This document shows, one piece after another, positions 34,154 to 42,390 of a stretch of 49,750 nucleotides of DNA; the first letter of the stretch is position 1, and every line of letters starts with the position of its first letter. The position numbers were made by a program, and so were the translations under genes. The stretch is from Chytridium lagenaria (Eukaryota; Chytridiomycota; Chytridiomycetes; Chytridiales; Chytridiaceae): positions 1 through 49,750 of the forward strand of contig JAHLKC010000201.1 of the NCBI GenBank assembly GCA_025449115.1, read 5' to 3'. The notes beneath the pieces were generated by a model that was not told the DNA's origin, ran no database searches, and saw nothing but the letters and a program-made list of their open reading frames with translations.

Positions 34154-35368
34154 TCATTCCTGCTTGCACCCATGTCTTTTTCTTTTGCAGTGTCTCTCCA
34201 GCTCATAGGGTCTCAAGTACCCTCTCCCACATTCATCACACACATGCTTTCTAGCCCGTTCAGGCATGTGTGTCCTCAAATGCGTCTGCACGTTGAACCG
34301 TCTCTTTGCAGAAAGGTCGCAACCGTCAAATGGACATTTGTATAGGCGCCCTTCACCGTTGGGGAGGTCAACATCTATGATGCGGTCGGCCATGGTGCGG
34401 GTCCAATCAGTTTCGGAGAGATTGCTGCAGGGAGGAGAGTGGGGAGAGGCGGGTGGGGAGGTGGATTTGCGGGTACGACGTGGAGTGAGTTGGAAGGTGG
34501 GAGTTGAGGTGTCAGAGACGGTGGAGACGCGAGGTCTTTTGGAGGTGGGAGGATTGGAGGAGGTGGGTGTTGAAGGGGTTGGAAGAGTGATGTTGAGGGT
34601 GGGTAGAGAGGTGGTGGAGGGGACGACTGTGGGTGGTGCTGCTGCGGTGGTAGAGGTGGTGGTGGTGGAGATGGGTAATGGTCGGCTCATGCAGGCAATG
34701 GCAGAGAGGAGTTGAAATTCCGAGAGGTTCATTTCGACTTTTGGTTCGAATGAGGCATGATCAGAAGCCGAGGCTGCTGCTACTGCTGCTGCAACACGGA
34801 GGTTTTGGTAGAGGGATTGAGGGATAGAGATGTGCTGCTGGAAGGATGCATTTTGGGGTGGAGGTGCAATGTCGTCAAAGAACATGCTGGCTCTTGAGTC
34901 TTGCTCGGAATGAGTGTTGAAGTGGAGGAGTTCTGAGATGGCGTCATAGGTGGTTGCGGATGGGGCCGGTGCTGCTGCTGAGGTCATGGGCCTTTCAAGT
35001 TGGGTAGCAGGAGCAATGAGAGGGGTTGAAAAAGGGTGGAGGTGAGCAAGGTCATCGTCATTGTCGTCGCCCAAAATGTCAAAGTCACCGCCCATCCCAC
35101 TGATCATGGGCGACTTTAAGGGAAAGCAGCAAAGGTTTGGGGTGCTTTCGGGTGAGGGGAAGGAGTAAGCGGCGTTGAAGGTAGTGGGCTCCACCTGGGT
35201 TTTGGAGGTGTTGGTAAGGTTCCGAGGCACAGAGCGCGATTTTGTGGTAAAGTGTTGCTGATGGTATTTTAAGAGAAAGTCGTCGTCGTTGTCGTCGTCG
35301 TCAGCAAATGTGAAATTGAGCATAGCATCAATCTCAGAGCCGATAAAGGAGTAGGTGCGAACGTCCAT
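34154..35368 (-). CDS. C2H2 zinc-finger transcription factor, 404 aa
   Basis: Uninterrupted single-exon frame. The start at 35368 (MDVRTYSFIGSEIDAML) is preferred over the longer frame to 35539, because the extra residues encode T-rich upstream sequence and a TATA box lies at 35413-35420. The N-terminal three quarters is disordered, with acidic patches (ADDDDNDDDF, GDDNDDD) typical of activation regions and Ser/Thr/Pro-rich linkers. The C-terminus has two tandem fingers. The first is C-x4-C-x12-H-x3-H (CPFDGC ... HLRTH). The second is C-x2-C-x12-H-x5-H (CDEC ... HCKRKRH). The basic segments KRPRV and RRTRK may be nuclear-localisation signals. It should bind DNA in the nucleus; its target genes cannot be inferred. 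Confidence 0.85.
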   Translation of the reverse strand: MDVRTYSFIGSEIDAMLNFTFADDDDNDDDFLLKYHQQHFTTKSRSVPRNLTNTSKTQVEPTTFNAAYSFPSPESTPNLCCFPLKSPMISGMGGDFDILGDDNDDDLAHLHPFSTPLIAPATQLERPMTSAAAPAPSATTYDAISELLHFNTHSEQDSRASMFFDDIAPPPQNASFQQHISIPQSLYQNLRVAAAVAAASASDHASFEPKVEMNLSEFQLLSAIACMSRPLPISTTTTSTTAAAPPTVVPSTTSLPTLNITLPTPSTPTSSNPPTSKRPRVSTVSDTSTPTFQLTPRRTRKSTSPPASPHSPPCSNLSETDWTRTMADRIIDVDLPNGEGRLYKCPFDGCDLSAKRRFNVQTHLRTHMPERARKHVCDECGRGYLRPYELERHCKRKRHGCKQE

Positions 35369-35412
35369 GTATGTAAGAAGGAGTCGTGATCCAAACGAGG
35401 GATGGCCCCTCG

Positions 35413-35420
35413 TATTTATA
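35413..35420 (-). promoter_or_regulatory. TATA box of the C2H2 gene
   Basis: TATAAATA on the minus strand, 45 nt before the ATG at 35368. This spacing would put the transcription start about 15 nt ahead of the start codon. Confidence 0.6.
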
Positions 35421-36254
35421 GGCAAAGTTAATAAATAAATAATAAATAATAAAATAATAAAATAAATAAAATAAAATAAATTTGGCACAGTCAAGCAAGT
35501 GTTACTCTGATTCAAACACCGACAACTTTGATCAACCAATTCAATTGACAGTTGTATTCATTGATAATTTATTTATTTATTGTGAGTTGTGACAACTTCT
35601 CATTGGTGAGGTATCCCATTCATAATACATTCATATCCCAATAATTTCAATTCAATAATAAATAAATAAGAAGGAATTGTCAGGGTATGTGTGTATGTAC
35701 TAATTAATTATTAATTATGTTAATTGAATGGAATGAAATGAATCATCACAAAAGTGTGCCTTCTAGTGTATTCCATTAATTCATTAATTAAGCTGCAGAG
35801 TGGATACCTTGTAACTAATCAGATACCTTTTAATTCATCAGATACCCACTACTACTCAACCTTCTTTATGCCTCAAATATATAATATACCCTCTCTCACC
35901 CACAATACTTGATACCCTTCCCTCAATATCATCAGCCCGTGCTTTAATTGTTTGTACTTTGTGATTTCATTTAATACGGTATCTACATACATAAGAAGTG
36001 TACAAAATGGTTTTTTAAAAGTGCACTTTTTTATTTTAATCATCCATGACACGTCGTCCAATCCATCACCAGAACTGGGCCTCATTCTGTTGGCCCACGT
36101 CTGTTCGCATCTGCCTCTTGGACTACGGTCCACAGTTTTTCAAGTTCCGCTTCACACGAGCTTGTCAACATTTTCCATCCAATCAGTATCTTCAATTTCT
36201 TTTACGTAAGGCTTAGTTGTTATACGTCCATAATGACCGTTTTCATATGAAACA
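35421..36254. other. AT-rich intergenic
   Basis: Contains an (AAATA)n/(AAT)n-like array at 35428-35481, TAATTAAT stretches at 35699-35725 and 35775-35795, and three GATACC repeats near 35800-35850. No protein gene is supported. Confidence 0.6.
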
Positions 36255-36337
36255 GGGCAGATGGCCGAGTTGGTCTAAGGCGTCACGTTAAGGCCGTGAT
36301 CTCTCCGGAGGCGTGGGTTCGAATCCCACTCTGCTCA
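36255..36337 (+). tRNA. tRNA-Leu (AAG)
   Basis: 83 nt. A 7-bp acceptor stem (GGGCAGA with TCTGCTC, one G-U pair), D arm GGCCGAGTTGGTCTAAGGC, anticodon loop TTAAGGC with anticodon AAG, an extended variable arm as expected for Leu, and T arm GTGGGTTCGAATCCCAC. Discriminator A. No intron. An identical copy lies at 38812-38894 on the other strand. Confidence 0.95.
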
Positions 36338-36344
36338 CTCCTCA

Positions 36345-36416
36345 TCCGAAATAGTCTAGTGGTTATGATCCCGCTCTCTCACAGCGGTGGCCGGGGTTCA
36401 ATTCCCCGTTTCGGAA
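36345..36416 (+). tRNA. tRNA-Glu (CTC)
   Basis: 72 nt. Acceptor TCCGAAA with TTTCGGA, anticodon stem CCGCT/AGCGG around loop CTCTCAC (anticodon CTC), T arm CCGGGGTTCAATTCCCCG. Separated from the Leu gene by 7 nt. An identical copy lies at 38733-38804 on the other strand. Confidence 0.95.
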
Positions 36417-36422
36417 ATTACC

Positions 36423-36495
36423 AGGTTCCATGGTGTAGGGGCAGCACTTCAGATTCTGATTCTGGCAACGCGAGTTCGATTCTCGCTGGGACCTT
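36423..36495 (+). tRNA. tRNA-Gln (CTG)
   Basis: Acceptor AGGTTCC with GGGACCT, anticodon loop TTCTGAT (anticodon CTG) on stem TCAGA/TCTGG, T arm CGAGTTCGATTCTCG. Discriminator T. No intron. Confidence 0.93.
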
Positions 36496-36501
36496 TCATC
36501 A

Positions 36502-36573
36502 AGCACTTTAGCTCAGGGGAAGAGCGCGGGGCTCATAACTCCGAGGTCCCAGGATCGAAACCTGGAAGTGCTA
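36502..36573 (+). tRNA. tRNA-Met elongator (CAT)
   Basis: Acceptor AGCACTT with AAGTGCT, anticodon loop CTCATAA (anticodon CAT), T arm CCAGGATCGAAACCTGG, discriminator A. The acceptor lacks the A1-U72 start typical of eukaryotic initiators in its usual context (AGCA... rather than AGC[A/C]GCG... with AUCG T loop), so elongator Met is the better reading. Initiator identity is not fully excluded. Confidence 0.88.
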
Positions 36574-36590
36574 TGTTATATCATAACTCT

Positions 36591-36671
36591 GACAACGTGG
36601 CCGAGTGGTTAAGGCGTTTGACTTGAAATCAAATTCCTTCGGGAGCGCAGGTTCGAACCCTGCCGTTGTCG
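36591..36671 (+). tRNA. tRNA-Ser (TGA)
   Basis: 81 nt. Acceptor GACAACG with CGTTGTC, anticodon loop CTTGAAA (anticodon TGA) on stem TTTGA/TCAAA, long variable arm TTCCTTCGGGAG, T arm GCAGGTTCGAACCCTGC. Discriminator G. A T5 run follows at 36673-36677 as a Pol III stop. Confidence 0.95.
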
Positions 36672-36672
36672 C

Positions 36673-36677
36673 TTTTT
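36673..36677 (+). terminator. Pol III T5 terminator
   Basis: Five T directly after the tRNA-Ser gene. Confidence 0.7.
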
Positions 36678-37090
36678 GCCCTTTTTATTTTTTGTTTCTT
36701 CAAGCACGCTGGCTCAATTAAACTTTTCTTTTTGTCCTCCAGAGCCTCACATCCAGTATCAACGTCCAAACATCGTCAGCTATCCTCCCATCACCCCAGC
36801 CTCATCTTCTCCAGCACCGACACAAACAGCGCCTTCCGTCCCCTATTCAACGAACTAACCAAATCCATGACCCTTCAAATCGCCCTTGACGCACGTAACG
36901 TTGTTACGCACATTCTCTCACGTCAGCGGCCTTTGCGGCACTCTGGAATGAATCGGGGAGTCCCGAGTATGGGTTTTGGAGACATATTTTTTCGGAGACT
37001 GTTCAAGACTTGCATGGGTGAAGATGAGGTGCTAAAGACAGGTGAGGGTGAGAAGGAAAATGTAGAGAAAGAGCCGTGTAAGCAAGATAA

Positions 37091-37176
37091 AGAGGCTATT
37101 GCATGTGTGTTTATCGATGTTATGGTTATGATTAGAGGCTATTGCATGTGTGTTTATCGATGTTATGGTTATGATT
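37091..37176. repeat. Perfect 43-bp tandem duplication
   Basis: The 43-nt unit starting AGAGGCTATTGCATG and ending GGTTATGATT occurs twice without a mismatch, at 37091-37133 and 37134-37176. Absence of any difference suggests a recent event. Confidence 0.95.
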
Positions 37177-37317
37177 TTGGAGTTTGATTTGGCACAGAAT
37201 ATATGTATAAAACTACTTGTTATCGTATTTTTTGCCTTCAATTGCTTTTTTAAACCATCTCATCCCTCACTTTCCGATTTCTCGGTGATCGTAACTTCTC
37301 TACTTTCTTGAACGATC

Positions 37318-38253
37318 GTCAAGTGTCATTTCCTTGAATCGCTCGTCTTGGGTGCCGTTTCGTAGCGCCGTCGATGCTGAGACTGAAGTCATCGTTGATT
37401 TTGTGGAGGATTATCTTTGAGGCTTTTACTTGTTGTGAGTGAATCCCTTGCATTCGTTTGCTTTCTTCCATGTTTACTTTGTCGACATTTTTAACATTTT
37501 TGAAGTAAAAAAAAAACTTACAGACGTTACCGTAATCATCAAAGACACGCATTTACAGAATCTCGCTTTTGTGAAATTGAACTATGTGGTAAGTTTCTAA
37601 TATAATTTTAAACAGCCTAAACTAAACAGCCCATCTAAAGACGATATCAGAAGATTTCCACCAAATGGAAATATAAATATTATTTGGAATGCAACCAAAT
37701 TGAAGGCGATTTAAGAAATGAATAATATTTAAGATACTGTGTTAGTGTAGTTTTAATTCTTCAACCAAGTTAGAATGTTGCTAACGATTCTGATGTTTTG
37801 ATACGTAATATTATAATACAATATTCACAAAACATGCATTTTCACTGCGAAAAATCTTGTTCAAAGGTAACGTATCGATCGTCTTCACAATCTGCAAAGC
37901 AACGGCGCATCACGTTTATTATAAAAAAATATGACGGCACTCTCTTTTTTTTCAGAAAAAAAACCAGCGTACGTTCCTCCGAATGTATCCACGCATCCCT
38001 TTAAAATCTGCCCTTACGGCCACACCTTTTCAGGCAATTTTGAAAAAAAGATCGTACGTTCCTCCTAATGTATCCACGCATCCCTTCAAAAATCTGCCCT
38101 TACCGCCACACCTTTTCAGGTGAGAGTGTACCTTATAGTGTTGGAGATCTGACATTTGAATTTCACCTTCATGACTTTTCGATGTACATACCAAATCTGC
38201 ATCAGCCAGTCCTCAATAATGGTTATTCCGTCACTTCACGCGCCTAGCCATGT
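37318..38253 (+). CDS. Possible small split gene, weakly arrestin-like
   Basis: Four stretches look like exons. Near 37375-37430 is a short open piece. At 37524-37589, between CTTACAG and GTAAG, is DVTVIIKDTHLQNLAFVKLN. At about 37820-37867 is a piece ending at GTAACG. From about 37954 onwards, PPNVSTHPFKICPYGHTFSG occurs, is duplicated at 38053-38120, and is followed by VGDLTFEFHLHDFSMYIPN to a stop at about 38250. The pattern of a beta-rich DxxV segment, then PxGxHTF and TFEFHL with P/L and a V-containing strand, faintly recalls the arrestin N-domain. That is a guess. The partial exon duplication and the frame breaks suggest a degraded or mis-sequenced gene. Confidence 0.3.
37968..38120. 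repeat. Imperfect tandem repeat, 85-nt period
   Basis: Copies at 37968-38034 and 38053-38120, each beginning CGTACGTTCCTCC and ending CACACCTTTTCAGG. They differ at about four substitutions plus one inserted A. The flanking A-run also recurs. Both copies encode PPNVSTHPFK. Confidence 0.9.
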
Positions 38254-38638
38254 GGATTTTAACCATTGCAATTATGACTGTCAAAGGTCAATTGGGACTA
38301 AAAATCGTCAAGCACTTTTAAAATTTGTGCAGAAGTAATGTTTGTTGCAGTGAAAGAGACGATTTGGTATGGTGTCAGAAGCCCGTTCACAGCACAAGTA
38401 TTTCAGAGATACGTGCCCCTGCATCGACCTCCGCGTCTGCTTCCGCACTGACACCACGGTGCGCCTATAATTAAACATGATAAGGCCCGCATTTGTGTCA
38501 AAAGTACGCAAGAATCCATATTCTCTCCGTTTGATACAAGCATTATCTACGCCAAAACAGATATCATTGTTAGCCTCACATGGTTTACACTTACACTGAA
38601 TGAATGGGTAGCTAGAAAAAATGTGAAAAGGTCACTAT

Positions 38639-38648
38639 AAAAAAAAAA
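38639..38648 (-). terminator. Pol III T10 terminator of tRNA-Arg
   Basis: Ten A on the plus strand, so T10 on the transcribed strand, 11 nt after the 3' end of tRNA-Arg. A shorter T4 lies closer (38653-38656). Confidence 0.65.
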
Positions 38649-38659
38649 GGGGAAAAGAA

Positions 38660-38731
38660 TACCCGAGTTGGGGATCGAACCCAAGACCTCTTCCTTAGGA
38701 GGGAAATATTCTGCCACTGAACTACACGGGC
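38660..38731 (-). tRNA. tRNA-Arg (CCT)
   Basis: 72 nt on the minus strand. Acceptor GCCCGTG with CTCGGGT (one G-U and one T-T mismatch), anticodon loop CTCCTAA (anticodon CCT) on stem TTTCC/GGAAG, T arm TTGGGTTCGATCCCCAA, discriminator A. Not matched by a plus-strand partner in the first cluster. Confidence 0.9.
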
Positions 38732-38732
38732 T

Positions 38733-38804
38733 TTCCGAAACGGGGAATTGAACCCCGGCCACCGCTGTGAGAGAGCGGGATCATAACCACTAGACTATTT
38801 CGGA
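38733..38804 (-). tRNA. tRNA-Glu (CTC), second copy
   Basis: Identical in all 72 nt to the plus-strand tRNA-Glu at 36345-36416, with anticodon CTC. It starts 1 nt away from tRNA-Arg. Confidence 0.95.
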
Positions 38805-38811
38805 TGAGGAG

Positions 38812-38894
38812 TGAGCAGAGTGGGATTCGAACCCACGCCTCCGGAGAGATCACGGCCTTAACGTGACGCCTTAGACCAACTCGGCCATCTGCCC
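38812..38894 (-). tRNA. tRNA-Leu (AAG), second copy
   Basis: Identical in all 83 nt to the plus-strand tRNA-Leu at 36255-36337, including the 7-nt spacer to tRNA-Glu. Confidence 0.95.
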
Positions 38895-38895
38895 T

Positions 38896-39478
38896 ATTTG
38901 ATGGTAGAAGGAAATTTGTTGTCGTATATATTCAATAACAATTATAGGTAAAATTGACGATTTTGATTGGATGAAAATGGTTGTAAATAGGTAGGACAAA
39001 CTGCAAGTCAAAAACATACAAAGGTACCACGCCTTTTCCAAAAGCCACAAAACTCGCTGCCAAAGGACCCAAACGATGGTCGGTCCCCTATCTCAATGTC
39101 GAAAGCGCGCTGTACCCTTTCGACAATATGTGCTTTGGTTGTAGTGAGCTCACGGTTACCTTTCTCCCCAAGATCACTGTACCCTGCTTATGAACATAGG
39201 TGTTTTGGTATATCAGTCATTCCTCTTTTGAACAATTACCTCGTATCTGTTTTATATAAACAGATAAACTATGTATGGAAGAAATAAAATTACAGCTGTC
39301 CTTACTCAACTTTCCGAATACGAACTCCTAGTAAAAAAATAGACGAGAGTCATAATAATCAATCATGCGGTAGAATTTATATTATCAGAAAAACGACGCA
39401 AAGACATCACAACGTTATTAAAACCACATCAATAAGCCCAACCTCGTTCATGAGTCGCGAGAGCATAGCCCCATAGAC
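38896..39478. other. Intergenic, no gene seen
   Basis: Mixed AT-rich spacer between the tRNA cluster and the 3' end of the Zn2Cys6 gene. Confidence 0.5.
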
Positions 39479-41939
39479 TTACAACCTCCCACCTTTTAGC
39501 AACATGCGACAACACTCCCGCCAAAGTCGAAAGCGACTGTCTAGCCGCCTCAAATCACACCCAAAAGCCTTAACCAGCTGCGGATTCTCCGTTGGTATAT
39601 GAAAAATGCCTGCATTCACACCTATAATCGATGAAGCCCTTAAAGTAGCTGCGACAATCAGGTAGTGAATAGCGGCTTCCATGATGGCCTTGCATTCTCC
39701 CACACCAAATAAAAGTGCTGCAGGTCGCTTTCCGGGTGGGTTCAAGGGAACTGGGGATATCAAGTCGACGTCTTTCCGATGATATGCACGAGCTTGGATG
39801 CGGCGTTGGAGCATGTCCGGATGGATTCCATACAAGCTAGAAGAAATGAGAGGTCGCTTCCTTGAACTGAGAATGGGTTTCCACCTAAGCTCATCACTCG
39901 TTGGTACTGTGTCATCACGGCAATAGCCTGGATCATGCGCTTCCGGTGTAATTTGAGGTAGTGCTGTGAACGTAAAGATGCAACTTCACAAGCAGATACG
40001 ATGGCACGTCCATATTCGAATGATCCAATCGACCCAACGAGAACTGCTCAATCTGATCTAAAGAGCGTATCCTTGCTGGAAGCGAAGACATAAAGGCTCG
40101 AATATCTTGATCGATAACCACAAACTCAACGTCTTGCATCCACTCTGTAGATAGTGACTCTGGAGATCCTCGCGATAAAATGTCCTTGAGACTCGCTCCG
40201 CCAGTGAAGGGGTTCCCCTTTGAAAGGGTATAATCCACGGTTCGAGCAACCAGTTTGATGAGGGAGAATAGAATGTATGGGAGGCCGAGTTCTCTTTCAG
40301 GCGTGTCAACCACCGTTAAGTTTCCAGTCAATACATCAACATTGGACCAAAGCTCGAAGGGTTCAGGTAGCTTGACATTTGAAAGTTGTCGCCAAAGGCC
40401 TGAGCAACGTTCTCGATATGCAACGTCAAAGATATCGATACCAACACTATATTGTAAGCGGTTAGGAACAACAAAGAGTATAGATTGAATGTGAGAGAAG
40501 AAAACACCCACATCATGACGAAAAGTCTCCTCCGAACCTCCTTCTGCACCCATGTGAATCTTTGGTTCGACGTTTCCTCTAGCGTGTCCGGATCCACGTC
40601 AAGTTGAAGGGCAGGAACCTTACAAAATCTACGTTAGTTGCGTTATGTCAGGAGAAATAGGGATCGTAATATCACACCATTCTAATTGCCATTCCTCCAA
40701 GAAGCCATCCTTGGCTCAATCTTCCATTCGAAAGAAAAATGCAGAACATGGCATCAATAGCAAAGCCTGGCACATTTTTACTGACGGCCTATCAAAATCC
40801 AATGCCGCAAGAGCCGCTTGAAAATCTGCTCTGATCTCGATGACGTTTCCAGTGAATTAGGAACTGAGTTTTTTTGGTTCGTACCCCACAAAAGGCCAGA
40901 ATGAACCATCAAACACAAATACTGGACCACAAGCACTGGCCATGGGCACATGGCTAACACAAGAGCAGGACACGGATCAATACTCGAGAGAGGTCATGGC
41001 GGAAAACTTGCTCGTGCACAAATTGCATGGGAAGACCAGAGTTTACTCTGTCAAAAAATATCTATGTACAAAGGTTTTATAATTCATTTTAGTAAAAAAA
41101 AGATTAAAAGAATTCGCGCTGACCTGTAATAGTCTTGTTTGCTCCTCTTCATTCATGTCGAAATTTGGCGAGGGAGTTTCGTCAACAGATTCCGGGCTCC
41201 CTGGAATAGTTACCTCATCCAAATCAGTCTTACGAAACAGGTTCTTATGATCAAAAGCGGCCTCCATCAAATCTACAAGACTTGAGGCGCGAATGGGCGG
41301 GGACTGATGGAGGTTGTTGTTGGATTGATAGGACGGGAAAGCTGAATTCAGGATGCACTCTTCAAATTCAACGGTATAGGTAAAGACACGGCCGAGTCTC
41401 AAGTTGATTCCCCAGATGTGGATGATAGAGACGCGGTTGATGCCAAGGCGGCTGACGAGGGATGTGAGGAAGATTGAGATTTTTGTTGTGAGGTTGCTGA
41501 GCCGCTGGCGTCTGGGCCTTTTGAAATATCCGTCAACAGAGACCGAACTCTGCAGGCAGAATTATCAGTAAGCATTTACCAGGAACGTGAACTCAAGGAC
41601 ATACATAGTCTCCATCGATGCCAAGCGTTGCTCCAATTGCTCAGCATATGTTCCTCCTTCTTTTCGGTTTTTTCGTTGTATCAAAGACGGCGAGACAAAC
41701 CGACGGATGTAAGTGCATGCGCTCTTTGCTCGAGTACAAGGGCTGCATATGGAGTCCCGAATCGCATTTCCGACGCAATCGATAACATGTGTCGCTGCAA
41801 AGTGTGAATATTTAAGTTCCCCTTAAATTACTAACCATGCCGTAGCAACCTTCTTTGTTTTTTTAATATTTAGCGCCGCTGCGATCAAGCTTGGATCGAC
41901 CTTTTGCATGCCCGAGTTGTGATTTGGGGGTATGTCCAT
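39479..41939 (-). CDS. Zn2Cys6 fungal transcription factor (frame-broken)
   Basis: The start MDIPPNHNSGMQKVDPS is at 41939. Exon 1 ends at 41836 in the codon for the first zinc-cluster cysteine. Exon 2 starts at 41794 and continues DTCYRLRRKCDSG, then after a small frame change near 41755 CSPCTRAKSACTY, giving the six cysteines of a Gal4-type binuclear cluster. A basic linker and a dimerisation-like helix (YAEQLEQRLASMETM) follow. The middle region has SxPSPNFD and further introns. The fungal-specific transcription factor domain is indicated by RFTWVQKEVRRRLFVMMWV at about 40495-40550 and by the following helical sequence (YRERCSGLWRQLSNVKLPEPF). The last open piece ends at 39479. Nuclear DNA-binding regulator; its targets are unknown. 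The neighbouring permease on the same strand is a candidate. Confidence 0.8.
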
Positions 41940-42390
41940 ATTCTTTGGAATTCGAGTTGAAGGTCGATGAATGGCGGCTCCGCAGGGTCTTCAGTTGTTC
42001 ACAAGAAGAGGTGAAGATTTAGATGCAGCAAAGATGTCACTTGGCCGTCAGTCTCGAGGAGCGGAAGCGGGCGAGTTGATTTCCAACCGACAAGCCAGTA
42101 GGGGTGCTATGGTGACACTTGGCTTGAGTGTTTCTAAATGTCCTTGATTTTGCCTCAACAACACGACATGCGATGATTTCAAGAGTGAATGTTTCACTGA
42201 TCTCTCCCACATTGCGGACCTCGTCGCCGCGGAATGTTATCGAGAAGGGTGAAGGACTCGGTTCTGAACGGTATGCTCGCCGCCGTCAGACCAAGAAAAC
42301 GGCATTAGAGCATCAGCATATCCCCAGTTACATGATGAAAACATCAATAAATTAAATAAATATTTAAAGCACATAAACACCTCCATCCTG
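41940..42390. other. Intergenic between permease and regulator
   Basis: 450-nt spacer serving as promoter of the Zn2Cys6 gene and 3' region of the permease. A 75-codon plus-strand frame (42128-42355) has no supporting feature. Confidence 0.5.

Larger units (their letters stand above)
36666..37187 (+). other. Orphan open frame after the tRNA cluster
   Basis: A 173-codon open frame overlaps the end of tRNA-Ser, has no recognisable domain, and ends inside a tandem duplication (37091-37176) that repeats its C-terminal codons in another frame. It is more likely chance than a gene; a smaller product starting inside (MTLQIALDARNVVTHILS at 36867) is possible but unsupported. Confidence 0.2.
36254..38895. 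repeat. 163-bp perfect inverted repeat of a tRNA Leu-Glu pair
   Basis: Arms 36254-36416 and 38733-38895 are exact reverse complements. Identity stops at the outer ends of the tRNA genes on both sides, one base beyond Leu and directly after the Glu discriminator. The arms are 2,316 nt apart and face each other. Confidence 0.95.

Noticed and set aside
33865..34254. 129-codon plus-strand frame
   Set aside because: Overlaps the 3' end of the C2H2 gene in antisense and has no recognisable feature.
34266..34715. 149-codon plus-strand open frame
   Set aside because: Antisense to the intact C2H2 gene; the Val/Glu/Gly-rich product is the mirror of its Pro/Thr/Ser codons.
36296..36626. Short protein frames within the tRNA cluster
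   Set aside because: They run through confidently folded tRNA genes.
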